Source of the DNA: Chromatiales bacterium
GTDB taxonomy: Bacteria; Pseudomonadota; Gammaproteobacteria; JAGRCI01
NCBI GenBank assembly: GCA_020445565.1
Contig: JAGRGI010000018.1
Location: forward strand, 1 to 36,022
Direction of reading: 5' to 3'
Length of the DNA: 36,022 bases
A program made the translations under genes and the position numbers. The notes beneath the pieces are model-generated. The model saw nothing but the letters and a program-made list of their open reading frames with translations, was not told the DNA's origin and ran no database searches. Below, piece after piece: positions 16,994 to 24,833 of the stretch (positions are counted from its first letter, which is position 1; every line of letters begins with the position of its first letter).

Positions 16994-17785
16994 GTGTTTG
17001 ACCAAGATCCACAGCCGATGCCCAGTTTGTTTCTCGGCCATGGCGCACCTGATCTGCTGCTCTCGGATCTACCGGCGCGCCATTTCCTGGAAAATCTTCG
17101 CGGGCGTATTCCCACCCCAAAAGCAATCGTTGTGGCATCTGCCCATTGGCGTGCGCCAATGCTGCAAATGACTGGCACCGCGGAGCAGGAGACCATTCAC
17201 GATTTCTACGGCTGGCCCGCCGAGTTGTACGCACTGAGCTACCCCGTCAAAGGCGCGGATTGGCTCAACAAGCGCCTGTCGGAACTGCTGTCGGCCGCCG
17301 GCATGTCGGTCAGTATCGGCTCACGCCCCGGTCTGGACCATGGTGCCTGGGTACCCTTGTCCTTGATGTATCCGCAGGCGCAGATACCGGTCGTGCAGCT
17401 GTCACTGCTGGCAAGCGATTCCCCGCAAGACCATTTTCGTGTGGGTCAGGCGTTGAGCGCAGTACGGCGAGACGGGATACTGGTGATCGGCTCCGGGGGC
17501 CTGGTACACAATTTAGCCCGGCTCCGCCCGGAAGGAACGCCGCCGGAGACATGGGCCAGCGCCTTCGACGACTGGCTGTTCGATCGCCTGAGCGAGCATG
17601 ATTTACAGGCTCTTCTCGACGTGTACACCAAAGCGCCCAACGTCCGCCTTGCCCACCCCAGCGTCGAACATCTGATGCCTCTGTATGTCGCCATGGGTGC
17701 CGCATGGTCGGATGACAAAGTGGAACGCATGCACACCAGCTTCAGCTACGGCAACCTGAGCATGGCCTGTTACCGATTCGGATAG
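16994..17785 (+). CDS. DODA-type extradiol ring-cleavage dioxygenase (YgiD/LigB-like)
   Basis: A 263-residue class III extradiol dioxygenase from a GTG start with AGGTGA just upstream. Metal-ligand positions of the family are present: His16 (FLGHGAPD), His51 (ASAHWRAP) and the C-terminal His247 (MHTSFSYGNLSM), with the active-site motif RPGLDHGAWVPL in the middle and IGSGGLVHNL later. These enzymes bind Zn or Fe and open catechol-type rings (DOPA dioxygenases); the bacterial homologues have poorly known physiological substrates. It is convergent with the membrane protein to the right (13-bp gap). Promoter sequence lies in 16840-16993. Confidence 0.9.
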   Translation: MFDQDPQPMPSLFLGHGAPDLLLSDLPARHFLENLRGRIPTPKAIVVASAHWRAPMLQMTGTAEQETIHDFYGWPAELYALSYPVKGADWLNKRLSELLSAAGMSVSIGSRPGLDHGAWVPLSLMYPQAQIPVVQLSLLASDSPQDHFRVGQALSAVRRDGILVIGSGGLVHNLARLRPEGTPPETWASAFDDWLFDRLSEHDLQALLDVYTKAPNVRLAHPSVEHLMPLYVAMGAAWSDDKVERMHTSFSYGNLSMACYRFG

Positions 17786-17798
17786 CCGCGCAACGCCA

Positions 17799-18209
17799 TC
17801 ATTCCGCAGGTAAATCCCTGCCGGCCAACTGCCGCCAATAGTGCAGGAGTTGGACGGCGATACTGAGGGTACCTGCGGTCGACAGCCAAAGGAAAATCTG
17901 CGCCCCGATGCCCCACTCGCCCCACTCCCCCCGTATGCCTGTCCCAAGCAGGATGACAAACGCCAGACCATTGCTGCATACGCCCATTCGCAAGGTCGGC
18001 GTGGGGTCCTTCCCTGCAGCGATTCCCTTGAGGCCATCGATATAGCCGGCGACCAAGGCCGCATAAGCCGCACCCAGGAGACGCACGAACAGCAGGGGTT
18101 CAGGGGCAGGAAATCCCACTTGGACGAACCAGCCACCGGGGAACAAGAGCAATGGCAAACACCAGAAAACCAAGGTGATGGCAATCTTTTTTTTCAGCAG
18201 GTTTTCCAT
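17799..18209 (-). CDS. Hypothetical four-helix membrane protein
   Basis: A 136-residue protein with a CGGAGAA ribosome binding site 6 bases before the ATG and four hydrophobic segments at about 9-31, 38-60, 74-92 and 100-124. The N-terminus is basic (MENLLKKK), so it is probably in the cytosol. No recognised family or catalytic motif. It lies 37 bp from the DJ-1-family gene on the same strand and downstream of it, so the two may be co-transcribed. Confidence 0.7.
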   Translation of the reverse strand: MENLLKKKIAITLVFWCLPLLLFPGGWFVQVGFPAPEPLLFVRLLGAAYAALVAGYIDGLKGIAAGKDPTPTLRMGVCSNGLAFVILLGTGIRGEWGEWGIGAQIFLWLSTAGTLSIAVQLLHYWRQLAGRDLPAE

Positions 18210-18246
18210 CGGCGTTCTCCGGTTTCGAACGAATTTGCAGCCAACC

Positions 18247-18945
18247 TCATGTGCGCCACTGTCGCGTCAGCAGTTTCGGAATGCTAATCAGGTTGCGTGG
18301 GTTGGTCATGGCAATTCTGCTCATTCTCGCCTTCGCCTTGCGCGCAATATCCGCTTGCGCCTTGCGCATATGTCCACTGTCGAAAGGCGGCTGCGGATCG
18401 TATTCGATCAGCAGCTGCGCGATCTTCGCCCGTTCGGGGTCGAGCAGTTTTGCCACCAGATGCAACGCAAGATCGATTCCGGCGGAGACACCCGCGGCGG
18501 TGACGAGCTTGCCGGATTCGACGATGCGTTTATCCGGCTCCGGCTTGGCGCCGTAGCGGGGTAGCAAGGGCATGGCGGCCCAGTGCGTGGTCGCGGGCTC
18601 GTCGCCCAACAAACCGGCGGCGGCCAGAATCAGCGCGCCGGAACAGACAGACGCCGTAAATCGCGTCCCGGCATGCACCGCCCGCAGCCATCGCATCACC
18701 ACGTCGTCGGCCATCACCGTGAGGGTATTGGCGCTGGAACCGGGCACCAGCAGCAGGTCGCAACACTGCACTTCATCCAGCGTATGGGTGGCCCCCAAGA
18801 TCAACCGGCCCCCATCTGCCACCACAGGGCCGACCTCCTTCCACACAAAACAGATCTCGAATTCCCGCAGGATATTGAACACCTCAAAGGGGCCGATGGC
18901 GTCCAGGGCAGTTAGGCCGGGGTAGGTGAGGATGGCGATGCGCAT
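18247..18945 (-). CDS. DJ-1/PfpI family protein (isonitrile hydratase-like)
   Basis: A 232-residue class I glutamine-amidotransferase-like protein. The nucleophile elbow is ASVCSGALILAAAGLL with Cys101, and the nearby acidic residue expected in this family is Glu21 (GPFEVFN). The fold order (MRIAILTYPGLTALDAIGPF, LLLVPGSS, TTHWAAM, VTAAGVSAGIDLALHL) matches the isonitrile hydratase InhA group, though many members have other or unknown activities. An extra C-terminal basic segment (about residues 195-232) goes beyond the usual end. It is divergent from the GlxA-type regulator starting at 19028, a common pairing in which the regulator controls the enzyme. Confidence 0.87.
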   Translation of the reverse strand: MRIAILTYPGLTALDAIGPFEVFNILREFEICFVWKEVGPVVADGGRLILGATHTLDEVQCCDLLLVPGSSANTLTVMADDVVMRWLRAVHAGTRFTASVCSGALILAAAGLLGDEPATTHWAAMPLLPRYGAKPEPDKRIVESGKLVTAAGVSAGIDLALHLVAKLLDPERAKIAQLLIEYDPQPPFDSGHMRKAQADIARKAKARMSRIAMTNPRNLISIPKLLTRQWRT

Positions 18946-19027
18946 GGAAGGATTCGCTATGTCTGCTTGATTGAGGAAATCCTATCCTTTACGCCTGCAT
19001 GGCCAAAGTGGCATATTTGCCCTTGCA

Positions 19028-20035
19028 ATGGCGAAATTCGACAACACCATAGAGGTGGCCATCGTCCTGGTGGAGCGGTGCCTGGGCTCTGCGGTCATAG
19101 GCGCGGTGGACCTGTTGCTTGCCGCCAATCGGGCGAGCCAACATCTCGATCCAGAGCGCCCGCCGTTGTTTCGTTGGCGCCTGACCTCCGAAGACGGTCG
19201 GCCTGTGACAACGGGCAACGGCTATCCACAGGCGGTGGATTGTGACTGGAACAGCCTGGGACGGGTCGATCTGGTCTATCTGGCCGGAATCGCGGAAATC
19301 GACGAGGCGCTGTTCCTGCCGATATTGCAGCGCAATCAGGCTCTGCAGAGCTGGCTGCGCCTAAAAGCAGCGCAGAATGTGGTGCTGGCGAGCAGTTGTA
19401 CCGGGAGCTTTTTCTTCGCCGAGGCGGGCTTGTTGCAAGGACGCAAGGCGACCACCGCCTGGTCGGTCAGCGCGCTGTTTGCGCGCCGCTATCCCGAGGT
19501 GGATTTGCAACCCGACGCCCTGCTGGTGCAAGACGGTTCGGTACTCTGCGCCGGTGCCGCCACCTCGTATCAGGATTTGCTGTTGGCCCTGATTCGACGC
19601 TTTGGCGGGCGCCGGATCGCGTCCCTGGTGTCGCGCTACATGTTGGTGGAGTATCAGCGTGAATCGCAGGCGCCCTTTCGGATGTCTACCGAACTGCATT
19701 ACGACGATCCGCTGATCGTGGCGGCGGCGGAACAGGTGCGAACCAGGCTGAAGGAGCCGCTGTCCGTAGACACCTTGGCCGAGCACTTGCACGTCAGCAA
19801 CCGCACCTTGATACGGCGCTTTCGCAAGGCCACGGGAGAAAGCCCTCTGGCCTTCATACAGCAGCAGCGCATCGAATCGGCCAAACGCCTGCTGGAGCTT
19901 ACCGCCCTGCCGTTGGAGGAGATCGTTCAGCGCGTGGGATACGCCGACATCAGCACCTTTCGACGCCTGTTCAAGCGCATCACCGGACTGACACCCAAGG
20001 TCTATCGACAACGGTTTGGTGTGGTGCCGGACTAA
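19028..20035 (+). CDS. GlxA-type AraC family transcriptional regulator with DJ-1/PfpI domain
   Basis: A 335-residue regulator read from ATG 19028 (MAKFDNTIEVAIVLV); an in-frame TTG at 18971 would add nineteen residues not typical of the family. The N-terminal two thirds is a DJ-1/PfpI-like sensor domain that still carries a cysteine at the elbow (LASSCTGSFFFAEAGLL). The C-terminal 100 residues are the double AraC helix-turn-helix (SVDTLAEHLHVSNRTLIRRF, then LEEIVQRVGYADISTFRRLF, then GLTPKVYRQRF). It probably senses a small nitrogenous or aldehyde compound and acts on the divergent DJ-1 gene; effector unknown. Confidence 0.9.
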   Translation: MAKFDNTIEVAIVLVERCLGSAVIGAVDLLLAANRASQHLDPERPPLFRWRLTSEDGRPVTTGNGYPQAVDCDWNSLGRVDLVYLAGIAEIDEALFLPILQRNQALQSWLRLKAAQNVVLASSCTGSFFFAEAGLLQGRKATTAWSVSALFARRYPEVDLQPDALLVQDGSVLCAGAATSYQDLLLALIRRFGGRRIASLVSRYMLVEYQRESQAPFRMSTELHYDDPLIVAAAEQVRTRLKEPLSVDTLAEHLHVSNRTLIRRFRKATGESPLAFIQQQRIESAKRLLELTALPLEEIVQRVGYADISTFRRLFKRITGLTPKVYRQRFGVVPD

Positions 20036-20196
20036 CGTTGACCGGGCGGGAGCGCCGCGGGTATGCTCGCAGCTACGCTGGTTTGTCAGCGTCCTGCCTG
20101 CGGAAAGGGCTGCGCCCAACAAACACGACTGCATCCGTATTCGATTTCCTTGCATCCTGAGAGGCAGGCCCGGGATCACCGCCCAAGGAGATCGAC

Positions 20197-21510
20197 ATGA
20201 TTGAAAATCTCGCCGCGCTGCGCGAATCCTTCGCGTTCAATCCACCTCGCCTATCCAGCCATTTTGATGCAGACGATCCGCGAGGTCTGCGTCCCCTGTC
20301 CCTCGAACAGCAGAAAAAGCGCGCCAAAGAATGGTTACGGCATGAAAAACTGACAAGCCAAACACCCCCGAAGCTGAGTGAGGCACAGCACATCATCGCC
20401 AGGGAAAATGGATTCGCCAACTGGGCTCAGATGAAGGCCCACATCGAACACAGTCAAATTGCCCGAAGCGCATTACGCGACGGCAAACCACAGGCTCCGG
20501 ACGGCAAGGTCCGGACCCTGCACATCCGCTGCGGAACCGATATCAGGCATACCCTGGCGGTGGCCGGGTTCGTCGGCGATTTTCTGCCGTTCTACGATCC
20601 CTATCCCCACGGCCCGCTACCGGAAGGAGAAGAACTGGATGGTTTCCTGCGTATCCGGGCTGACTTCCTGGCCCAGGGAAAACCGGCATACGCAGATGAG
20701 ATCTTCGACGGCCTGAAATGCCAGTATGCGGCACTCGAACAGACACGAGATTACGCGTCGGTGCATCTATGGTTCGAACACGATTCCTACGATCAACTGA
20801 TTCTGGCCAAACTATTGGACTATTTCCGTGACAGCAGCAAGCGCCCCGCCAGCGTGAAACTGATCAGCGTCAGCCGATACCCAGGCGTTCAGATTTTCAA
20901 CGGTATCGGTCAGTTGCCTCCCGAGGCGCTGCGGGTGCTTTGGCGCGACTTCCGCGAAGTAAGCACCGAACAATTCGAGCTTGGCAGCCAGGTTTGGAGC
21001 GCATTGCGTTCACCCGCGCCCGGGAGTTTGCGTCGGATCACCGCCAGTGGCACACCGGAATTACCCACCATGGCGATCGCCTTGGCCCGCCACCTCGAAG
21101 AACTGCCCTCGGAATACAATGGCCTCAATCTGTCCGAAAACCTCACGCTACGCATCCTGAGCGACAAGGGCGCCATGAATGCCTCACGGCTGTTCGGTTG
21201 GTATGCGAACCACTACGAACCATTGCCCTTCATGGGCGATTCGTTCTTTTGGCGACTGTTGGAAGGTCTGGCCAATGTCCCCCATCCGGCGATCACTTCA
21301 GCGCGAACCGGAGAAGATCCGAAGCAATGGCAATTGGGCCTGACAGCAATCGGCGAACGCCTGTTGTCAGGTCGGGCGGACTGGGTCGAATTGAACGGTA
21401 TCGACCGCTGGGTGGGCGGAATTCACCTGGACAGCGGCAAGGGGAAGGTATGGCGCAATTCCTGTAAGGTTGATCGGCTCAGGAGCACAACAGGAAATGC
21501 CATCAGATGA
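20197..21510 (+). CDS. DUF1835 domain-containing protein
   Basis: A 437-residue cytosolic protein with an AAGGAG ribosome binding site. The N-terminal 90 residues carry a helical segment SEAQHIIARENGFANWAQMK that often accompanies ankyrin-type or similar proteins. A DUF1835 domain starts near residue 107 (LHIRCGTDIRHTLAVAGFVG, DPYPHGPLP) and continues through VHLWFEHDSYDQLILAKLLD, where the HD of FEHDSYDQ is a conserved feature of the family. Biochemical role unknown. The last 20 residues look like read-through of ordinary intergenic sequence and may be variable. The gene stands alone between the GlxA-type regulator and a degraded region. Confidence 0.82.
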   Translation: MIENLAALRESFAFNPPRLSSHFDADDPRGLRPLSLEQQKKRAKEWLRHEKLTSQTPPKLSEAQHIIARENGFANWAQMKAHIEHSQIARSALRDGKPQAPDGKVRTLHIRCGTDIRHTLAVAGFVGDFLPFYDPYPHGPLPEGEELDGFLRIRADFLAQGKPAYADEIFDGLKCQYAALEQTRDYASVHLWFEHDSYDQLILAKLLDYFRDSSKRPASVKLISVSRYPGVQIFNGIGQLPPEALRVLWRDFREVSTEQFELGSQVWSALRSPAPGSLRRITASGTPELPTMAIALARHLEELPSEYNGLNLSENLTLRILSDKGAMNASRLFGWYANHYEPLPFMGDSFFWRLLEGLANVPHPAITSARTGEDPKQWQLGLTAIGERLLSGRADWVELNGIDRWVGGIHLDSGKGKVWRNSCKVDRLRSTTGNAIR

Positions 21511-21592
21511 AAAACATTACCTGAGGCTTTTATAAGAGGATTTCTCAAATGTTCAGTTGCCGCCGAAAAAGCGGGCGCCGAACCGTGTTGTA

Positions 21593-21907
21593 TCAGCCGG
21601 GAACCGCCGTCAAAGCCAGCTCAACGGCATCAAACAGTCGCTGTTTTGAAACACCCATTTTCCCCATCACCGCCATGCCGGACATCAGCGTGGCGAAATA
21701 ATCCGCCAGCGAATCGATCCCCGTACCCTCCGGCAAGTGTCTCGCTGTCAATTCCTCCTTCAACCTGGCACGCAACAGATCGAAGGTGGATTGATTGACC
21801 GTCTCGCCGATCGCGGCCACCACGCCTGGCGGTAGGGCGCGCCAATCGCAGGACACGGCACTGGTCACTGCCATGCAGCCGCCCGGCAGTTCCGGTGATG
21901 TCACCAT
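21593..21907 (-). pseudogene. C-terminal fragment of a TetR/AcrR family repressor
   Basis: The open frame reads LPGGCMAVTSAVSCDWRALP, then GVVAAIGETVNQST and a helical tail ending FDAVELALTAVPG. This matches the ligand-binding C-terminal half of a TetR repressor in which a GC(M/L)xV motif precedes the last helices. The N-terminal helix-turn-helix is missing: in frame, a TAG lies at about 21961-21963 on this strand, and none of the three frames upstream gives an HTH. The similarity may extend past the ATG to about 21950. It is likely not a functional repressor. Confidence 0.6.
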
Positions 21908-21959
21908 GGTTGCACAGAGCGCAGAAAACCTCGCAGAGCGGTTTTCAGATCGGCCCCGC

Positions 21960-22248
21960 CTGAGAACCTATCTCGTGCCGTGGTTGGGGAGCGCCAGCGC
22001 TCGCCTGCCGCCGGTGGCTGGCAGCGATCTGGGCGATGCGTTCACACTGGCGGCGTCTGCCGACAACCTGGGTGACTACGCGTCCTTCACTATCTGCGGT
22101 GCCGATTTTCTGGCCCTGCGAGAGGTCATCTCCTATATCGCTTCCCGTGCCGGCGTGCCCAAATGACTACGCCCGTAGCAGACTCGGCTATATGCCCCAA
22201 AAAGGCTGGCGGGAAGCAATCGATGAGCATCTGGCGGCGACGGGCAGG
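21960..22248 (+). pseudogene. Degraded NAD-dependent epimerase/dehydratase-like gene (two frames)
   Basis: From about 21960 one frame reads LVPWLGSASARLPPVAG, DLGDAFTLAASADNLGDY, ASFTICGADFLALREVISYI, ASRAGVPK and stops at 22164. The next frame continues as NDYARSRLGYMPQKGWREAI, then DEHLAATG, to about 22248. Taken together these resemble the middle and the extreme C-terminus of an extended SDR/epimerase, with the intervening part lost and a frameshift at the join. No Rossmann N-terminus is present. Identification rests on memory of the family, so I hold it at moderate confidence. Confidence 0.45.
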
Positions 22249-22294
22249 CGTCTGGTAATTTGCCCTCGTCAATTCGATATATTGGAGTCTTTCC

Positions 22295-22609
22295 ATGGTT
22301 CAGGCAGCAGCGACACCGCAACCTCCCTACTACGCCGTCATCTTTACCTCCATCCGAACGGACGGTGACCATGGCTATGGGGACACCGCCGCACGCATGG
22401 TGGAACTGGCAGCAGAGCAACCCGGGTTTCTCGGTTTCGAGACGGCCAGACAGGAATTGGGGATTTCCGTATCCTACTGGGCATCCCTGGAGGCCATAGC
22501 GACGTGGAAGACGAACGCGGAACACCGCCAGGCCCAAGGCCATGCCCGCGAATGGTACCGGCACTTTCGGGTTCGTATCTGCCGCGTCGAACGGGAATAC
22601 GGTTTTTAA
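22295..22609 (+). CDS. Antibiotic biosynthesis monooxygenase (ABM) fold protein
   Basis: A 104-residue ferredoxin-like dimeric alpha-beta barrel protein with GGAG 7 bases upstream of the ATG. Typical order: YYAVIFTSIRTDGDHGY, the helix TAARMVELAAEQPGFLGFET, the strand ISVSYWASLEAIATWKTNAE and HRQAQGHAREWYRHFRVRIC. Members include heme-degrading and quinol monooxygenases and many uncharacterised proteins; the substrate cannot be told. It is followed after 6 bp by a second small protein of the same superfamily, so they form an operon. Confidence 0.85.
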   Translation: MVQAAATPQPPYYAVIFTSIRTDGDHGYGDTAARMVELAAEQPGFLGFETARQELGISVSYWASLEAIATWKTNAEHRQAQGHAREWYRHFRVRICRVEREYGF

Positions 22610-22615
22610 ACCGCC

Positions 22616-22927
22616 ATGTCAGCCAAAGTAGCCGTGTTCGGCACGCTTCGCTTTCCACCGGAAAATATCGAAGCCCTGCTGCCGCATTTGAAACAACTGG
22701 TGGAAACCACCTATGCGCAGGACGGTTGTATTTCCTATTACGTTGGCGAGGATCCGTTCGACCCAGGATTGATCCGCTTCTCCGAGTTGTGGCCCGACAG
22801 GGAAAGTCTCAACCGGCACCTGCAAGCGCCTCATATCGAACCCTGGCGGGTGGCGACCAGGGCCTGCGGTCTAATGGAGAGGGTATTTCATTCCTACGAT
22901 ATTGTGGCGGAACCGATACCCGTTTAG
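22616..22927 (+). CDS. Putative quinol monooxygenase (ABM superfamily)
   Basis: A 103-residue protein: VAVFGTLRFPPENIEALLPH, then CISYYVGEDPFDPGLIRFSE, LWPDRESLNRHLQAPHIEPW. The DGCISYYV, LIRFSELWPD and LNRHLQAPHI pattern is that of YgiN-type monooxygenases, cofactor-free enzymes acting on quinols or similar aromatics. It lies 6 bp after the other ABM-fold gene, and the two might form a heterodimer, since the fold pairs through its sheets; that is inference. A strong rho-independent terminator is found 125 bp downstream. Confidence 0.85.
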   Translation: MSAKVAVFGTLRFPPENIEALLPHLKQLVETTYAQDGCISYYVGEDPFDPGLIRFSELWPDRESLNRHLQAPHIEPWRVATRACGLMERVFHSYDIVAEPIPV

Positions 22928-22972
22928 GCAATAAATGCAGGGCATGAACCGGGTCATGAGTTAACGAATACC

Positions 22973-22995
22973 GTCTGCGCCTGCCTTGCGCAGAC
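22973..22995. repeat. Perfect hairpin GTCTGCGC-N7-GCGCAGAC
   Basis: Eight-base perfect arms around a 7-base loop, 46 bp after the monooxygenase stop. There is no T-run on either side. It lies just before the better terminator at 23052-23088 and may be an RNA-stabilising 3' element. Confidence 0.4.
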
Positions 22996-23051
22996 ACCCA
23001 GGTTCAGTGGCATTCGCACGTCGCCCCGTCGACACCGGTAGTGCCACCCTC

Positions 23052-23088
23052 GCCGTCACGGCCGGATCAACAGGCCGTGACGGCTTTT
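23052..23088 (+). terminator. Rho-independent terminator
   Basis: A perfect 12-bp stem (GCCGTCACGGCC and GGCCGTGACGGC) with a 9-base loop, followed at once by TTTT. The T-run is on the plus side, so it should end transcription of the two ABM genes. It also shields the convergent exported-protein gene ending at 23094. Confidence 0.75.
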
Positions 23089-23093
23089 CCAAC

Positions 23094-23786
23094 TCAGCGT
23101 CGATTACGCAGCCAGACCAAACCACTCAGCGCCAACAACCAGGGCGCCGGCACCGGCACACGGCTGGCAGAACCCAAGGCGTTGACGCTCAGTTCCAGGG
23201 ACAGGCTTTCTCCTGGTGCCAGGGTGTAACTGAATACCTGGGTGTCATCGATGGCTTCTGTTTGCGGCCCGGAACCGAGGTTGGCACTCACCAGATCGAA
23301 GACATCCTGGGCGAGAAAGTCCGTGAACGCGACCGTGGCATCGGCCAGCGCCTCGCCGTCACCGAACACATCGGCACTGAGCAAATATTCCAGAACAAAT
23401 TCGATTCCCAGGGTGCCGCCGGAGCCGTTGAGGATCTCCACCGTTTCGGTCACGAACACGTCCTGAATCACCGAGCCATCGTCAGCACGCCCGGAGGCTG
23501 CCGCAGCCACGGACAGATCCACGCCGAGGCCCAAGGGATCGGGAAAGGCATTGCGTTCACCCTGTGGCTCGGAAGTTACGGCCCCGAAACTGTCTTCCAG
23601 GATGAACACGTCGCCATCATTGCTTATGCTCACACCGGCAAAGTCCGCCGCCGTGGTGGTCAGGTCCGTCAGGATCAGATCGGCCAGAGCGGTAGATGAG
23701 AATTGCGCACTGGCCTGGGACGTGATCGGCAGCAAGGCCAACACCAGCGCAGCGATGGACCGGAGAACAGTCGTTAAACACAACAT
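23094..23786 (-). CDS. Exported protein with PEP-CTERM-like C-terminal sorting signal
   Basis: A 230-residue protein with an AGGAGA ribosome binding site and a signal peptide (RSIAALVLALLPITSQASA). The body is acidic, rich in Ala, Asp, Val and Thr, with no cysteine in the mature region, as in secreted surface proteins. The C-terminus is the tripartite sorting pattern: VPVPAP, a short hydrophobic stretch WLLALSGLVWL and the basic end RNRR. This is the form recognised by exosortase/archaeosortase-type transpeptidases, which would cleave it and release or anchor it during exopolysaccharide export. No exosortase gene is in the window. Next upstream on the same strand is another exported protein (38-bp gap). 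Confidence 0.78.
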   Translation of the reverse strand: MLCLTTVLRSIAALVLALLPITSQASAQFSSTALADLILTDLTTTAADFAGVSISNDGDVFILEDSFGAVTSEPQGERNAFPDPLGLGVDLSVAAAASGRADDGSVIQDVFVTETVEILNGSGGTLGIEFVLEYLLSADVFGDGEALADATVAFTDFLAQDVFDLVSANLGSGPQTEAIDDTQVFSYTLAPGESLSLELSVNALGSASRVPVPAPWLLALSGLVWLRNRR

Positions 23787-23824
23787 GGGTTATCTCCTGA
23801 AGGATGGGAAGTGATCCGGCAGCC

Positions 23825-24643
23825 TTAATTGCGCACCAGGAAGAAACAGCTTTCTATGGCAGTCTGATTGCCACCTTCCCGCTCGCGCACCAGGATTTCG
23901 TATTTGAATTGCTCCCCCAGGCCGAGCAGCTCTTCCGGTACCATCATTTCCGTTGCATCCGGAGGCAGGATCATGGCCAGCTTGGCGGTGAACTCCTCGC
24001 CGCCGACCTCGGTATCGGTCTCGACGAAGAACTCGTAGCGCTCCACCTCGATGTCGCCAACAATACCGATAGTCGGGTGAGAACTGATGACCGGAGCCCA
24101 GTCGACGATGACCGGGTTGCCGGCGCTGACGGTGGGCACCAGGGCAGCGTCGTAGTCCGGATCTTCCTCATCGCAAGTGGGCGCCTTGGGCAGTCCGGAA
24201 ACGGTGATTCCCCCCGGCGGTGCCGGCATTACGTGGCGAATCAGTGAACTGGCGTGCATTCGGCCGCCCTGGTTGCCCCAACCATCGATGCGATACTCGC
24301 CCTCGGGAAAGCGGGCGAAGAAATCCGCCGGATCGAGTTCGTCGAACGACGGTTCCGCGCTCTCGAAAAACAATTGCGTGAAACCCTGTTTCACCATAGT
24401 GCCCCAGGCACGCACGTTGCCGATCAGTTTGCCGCCGGCATCGCGGATCCTCAGATCGCGCCAGGCATCGCCGTCGATGCTGCCGTGGATGCCCAGGTCA
24501 CCGTCGGTGTCATTGAGCTCGAAGTAGATCTCCGACTCGGTGAAATTCACTTCCTGTGCCTGAATGGAAACCATGCTCAGTCCCATAGTCAGCGCGCTGA
24601 CAAGCATTGCGGCGGATCGGACGAATGTGCTGTAAGCGTTCAT
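23825..24643 (-). CDS. Exported hypothetical protein with fibronectin III-like C-terminal domain
   Basis: A 272-residue protein with a signal peptide ending near residue 30 (MVSIQAQ). The start of the mature part, ESEIYFELNDTDGDLGIHGS, carries a DTDGD loop that resembles a calcium-binding site. The region from about residue 150 (ITVSGLPKAPTCDEEDPDYD, then NPVIVDWAPV, ERYEFFVETD, FKYEILVREREGGNQTAIES) reads like a fibronectin type III beta sandwich. Two cysteines, in APTCDEE and IESCFFL, could pair. Likely periplasmic or cell-surface. It is 38 bp upstream of the PEP-CTERM-like gene and probably in the same operon. Exact family not recognised. Confidence 0.75.
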   Translation of the reverse strand: MNAYSTFVRSAAMLVSALTMGLSMVSIQAQEVNFTESEIYFELNDTDGDLGIHGSIDGDAWRDLRIRDAGGKLIGNVRAWGTMVKQGFTQLFFESAEPSFDELDPADFFARFPEGEYRIDGWGNQGGRMHASSLIRHVMPAPPGGITVSGLPKAPTCDEEDPDYDAALVPTVSAGNPVIVDWAPVISSHPTIGIVGDIEVERYEFFVETDTEVGGEEFTAKLAMILPPDATEMMVPEELLGLGEQFKYEILVREREGGNQTAIESCFFLVRN

Positions 24644-24833
24644 GTGGCTCTCCCCTTGGCTGTTTTGCCGTTACGATGCGCTGACGGCTGCCAGCAGGGA
24701 CCAGTGTCGCTATTCGACCTTGCCCGCAACTTTCGCGAACATTGCCGATTGGTAAGGAACCGACGCCGAAGCACAGGGAAACCAACTGCGTCGTCCATGG
24801 TGGTGGTCGATCCCGAACAATTCCGTTCCGTGA

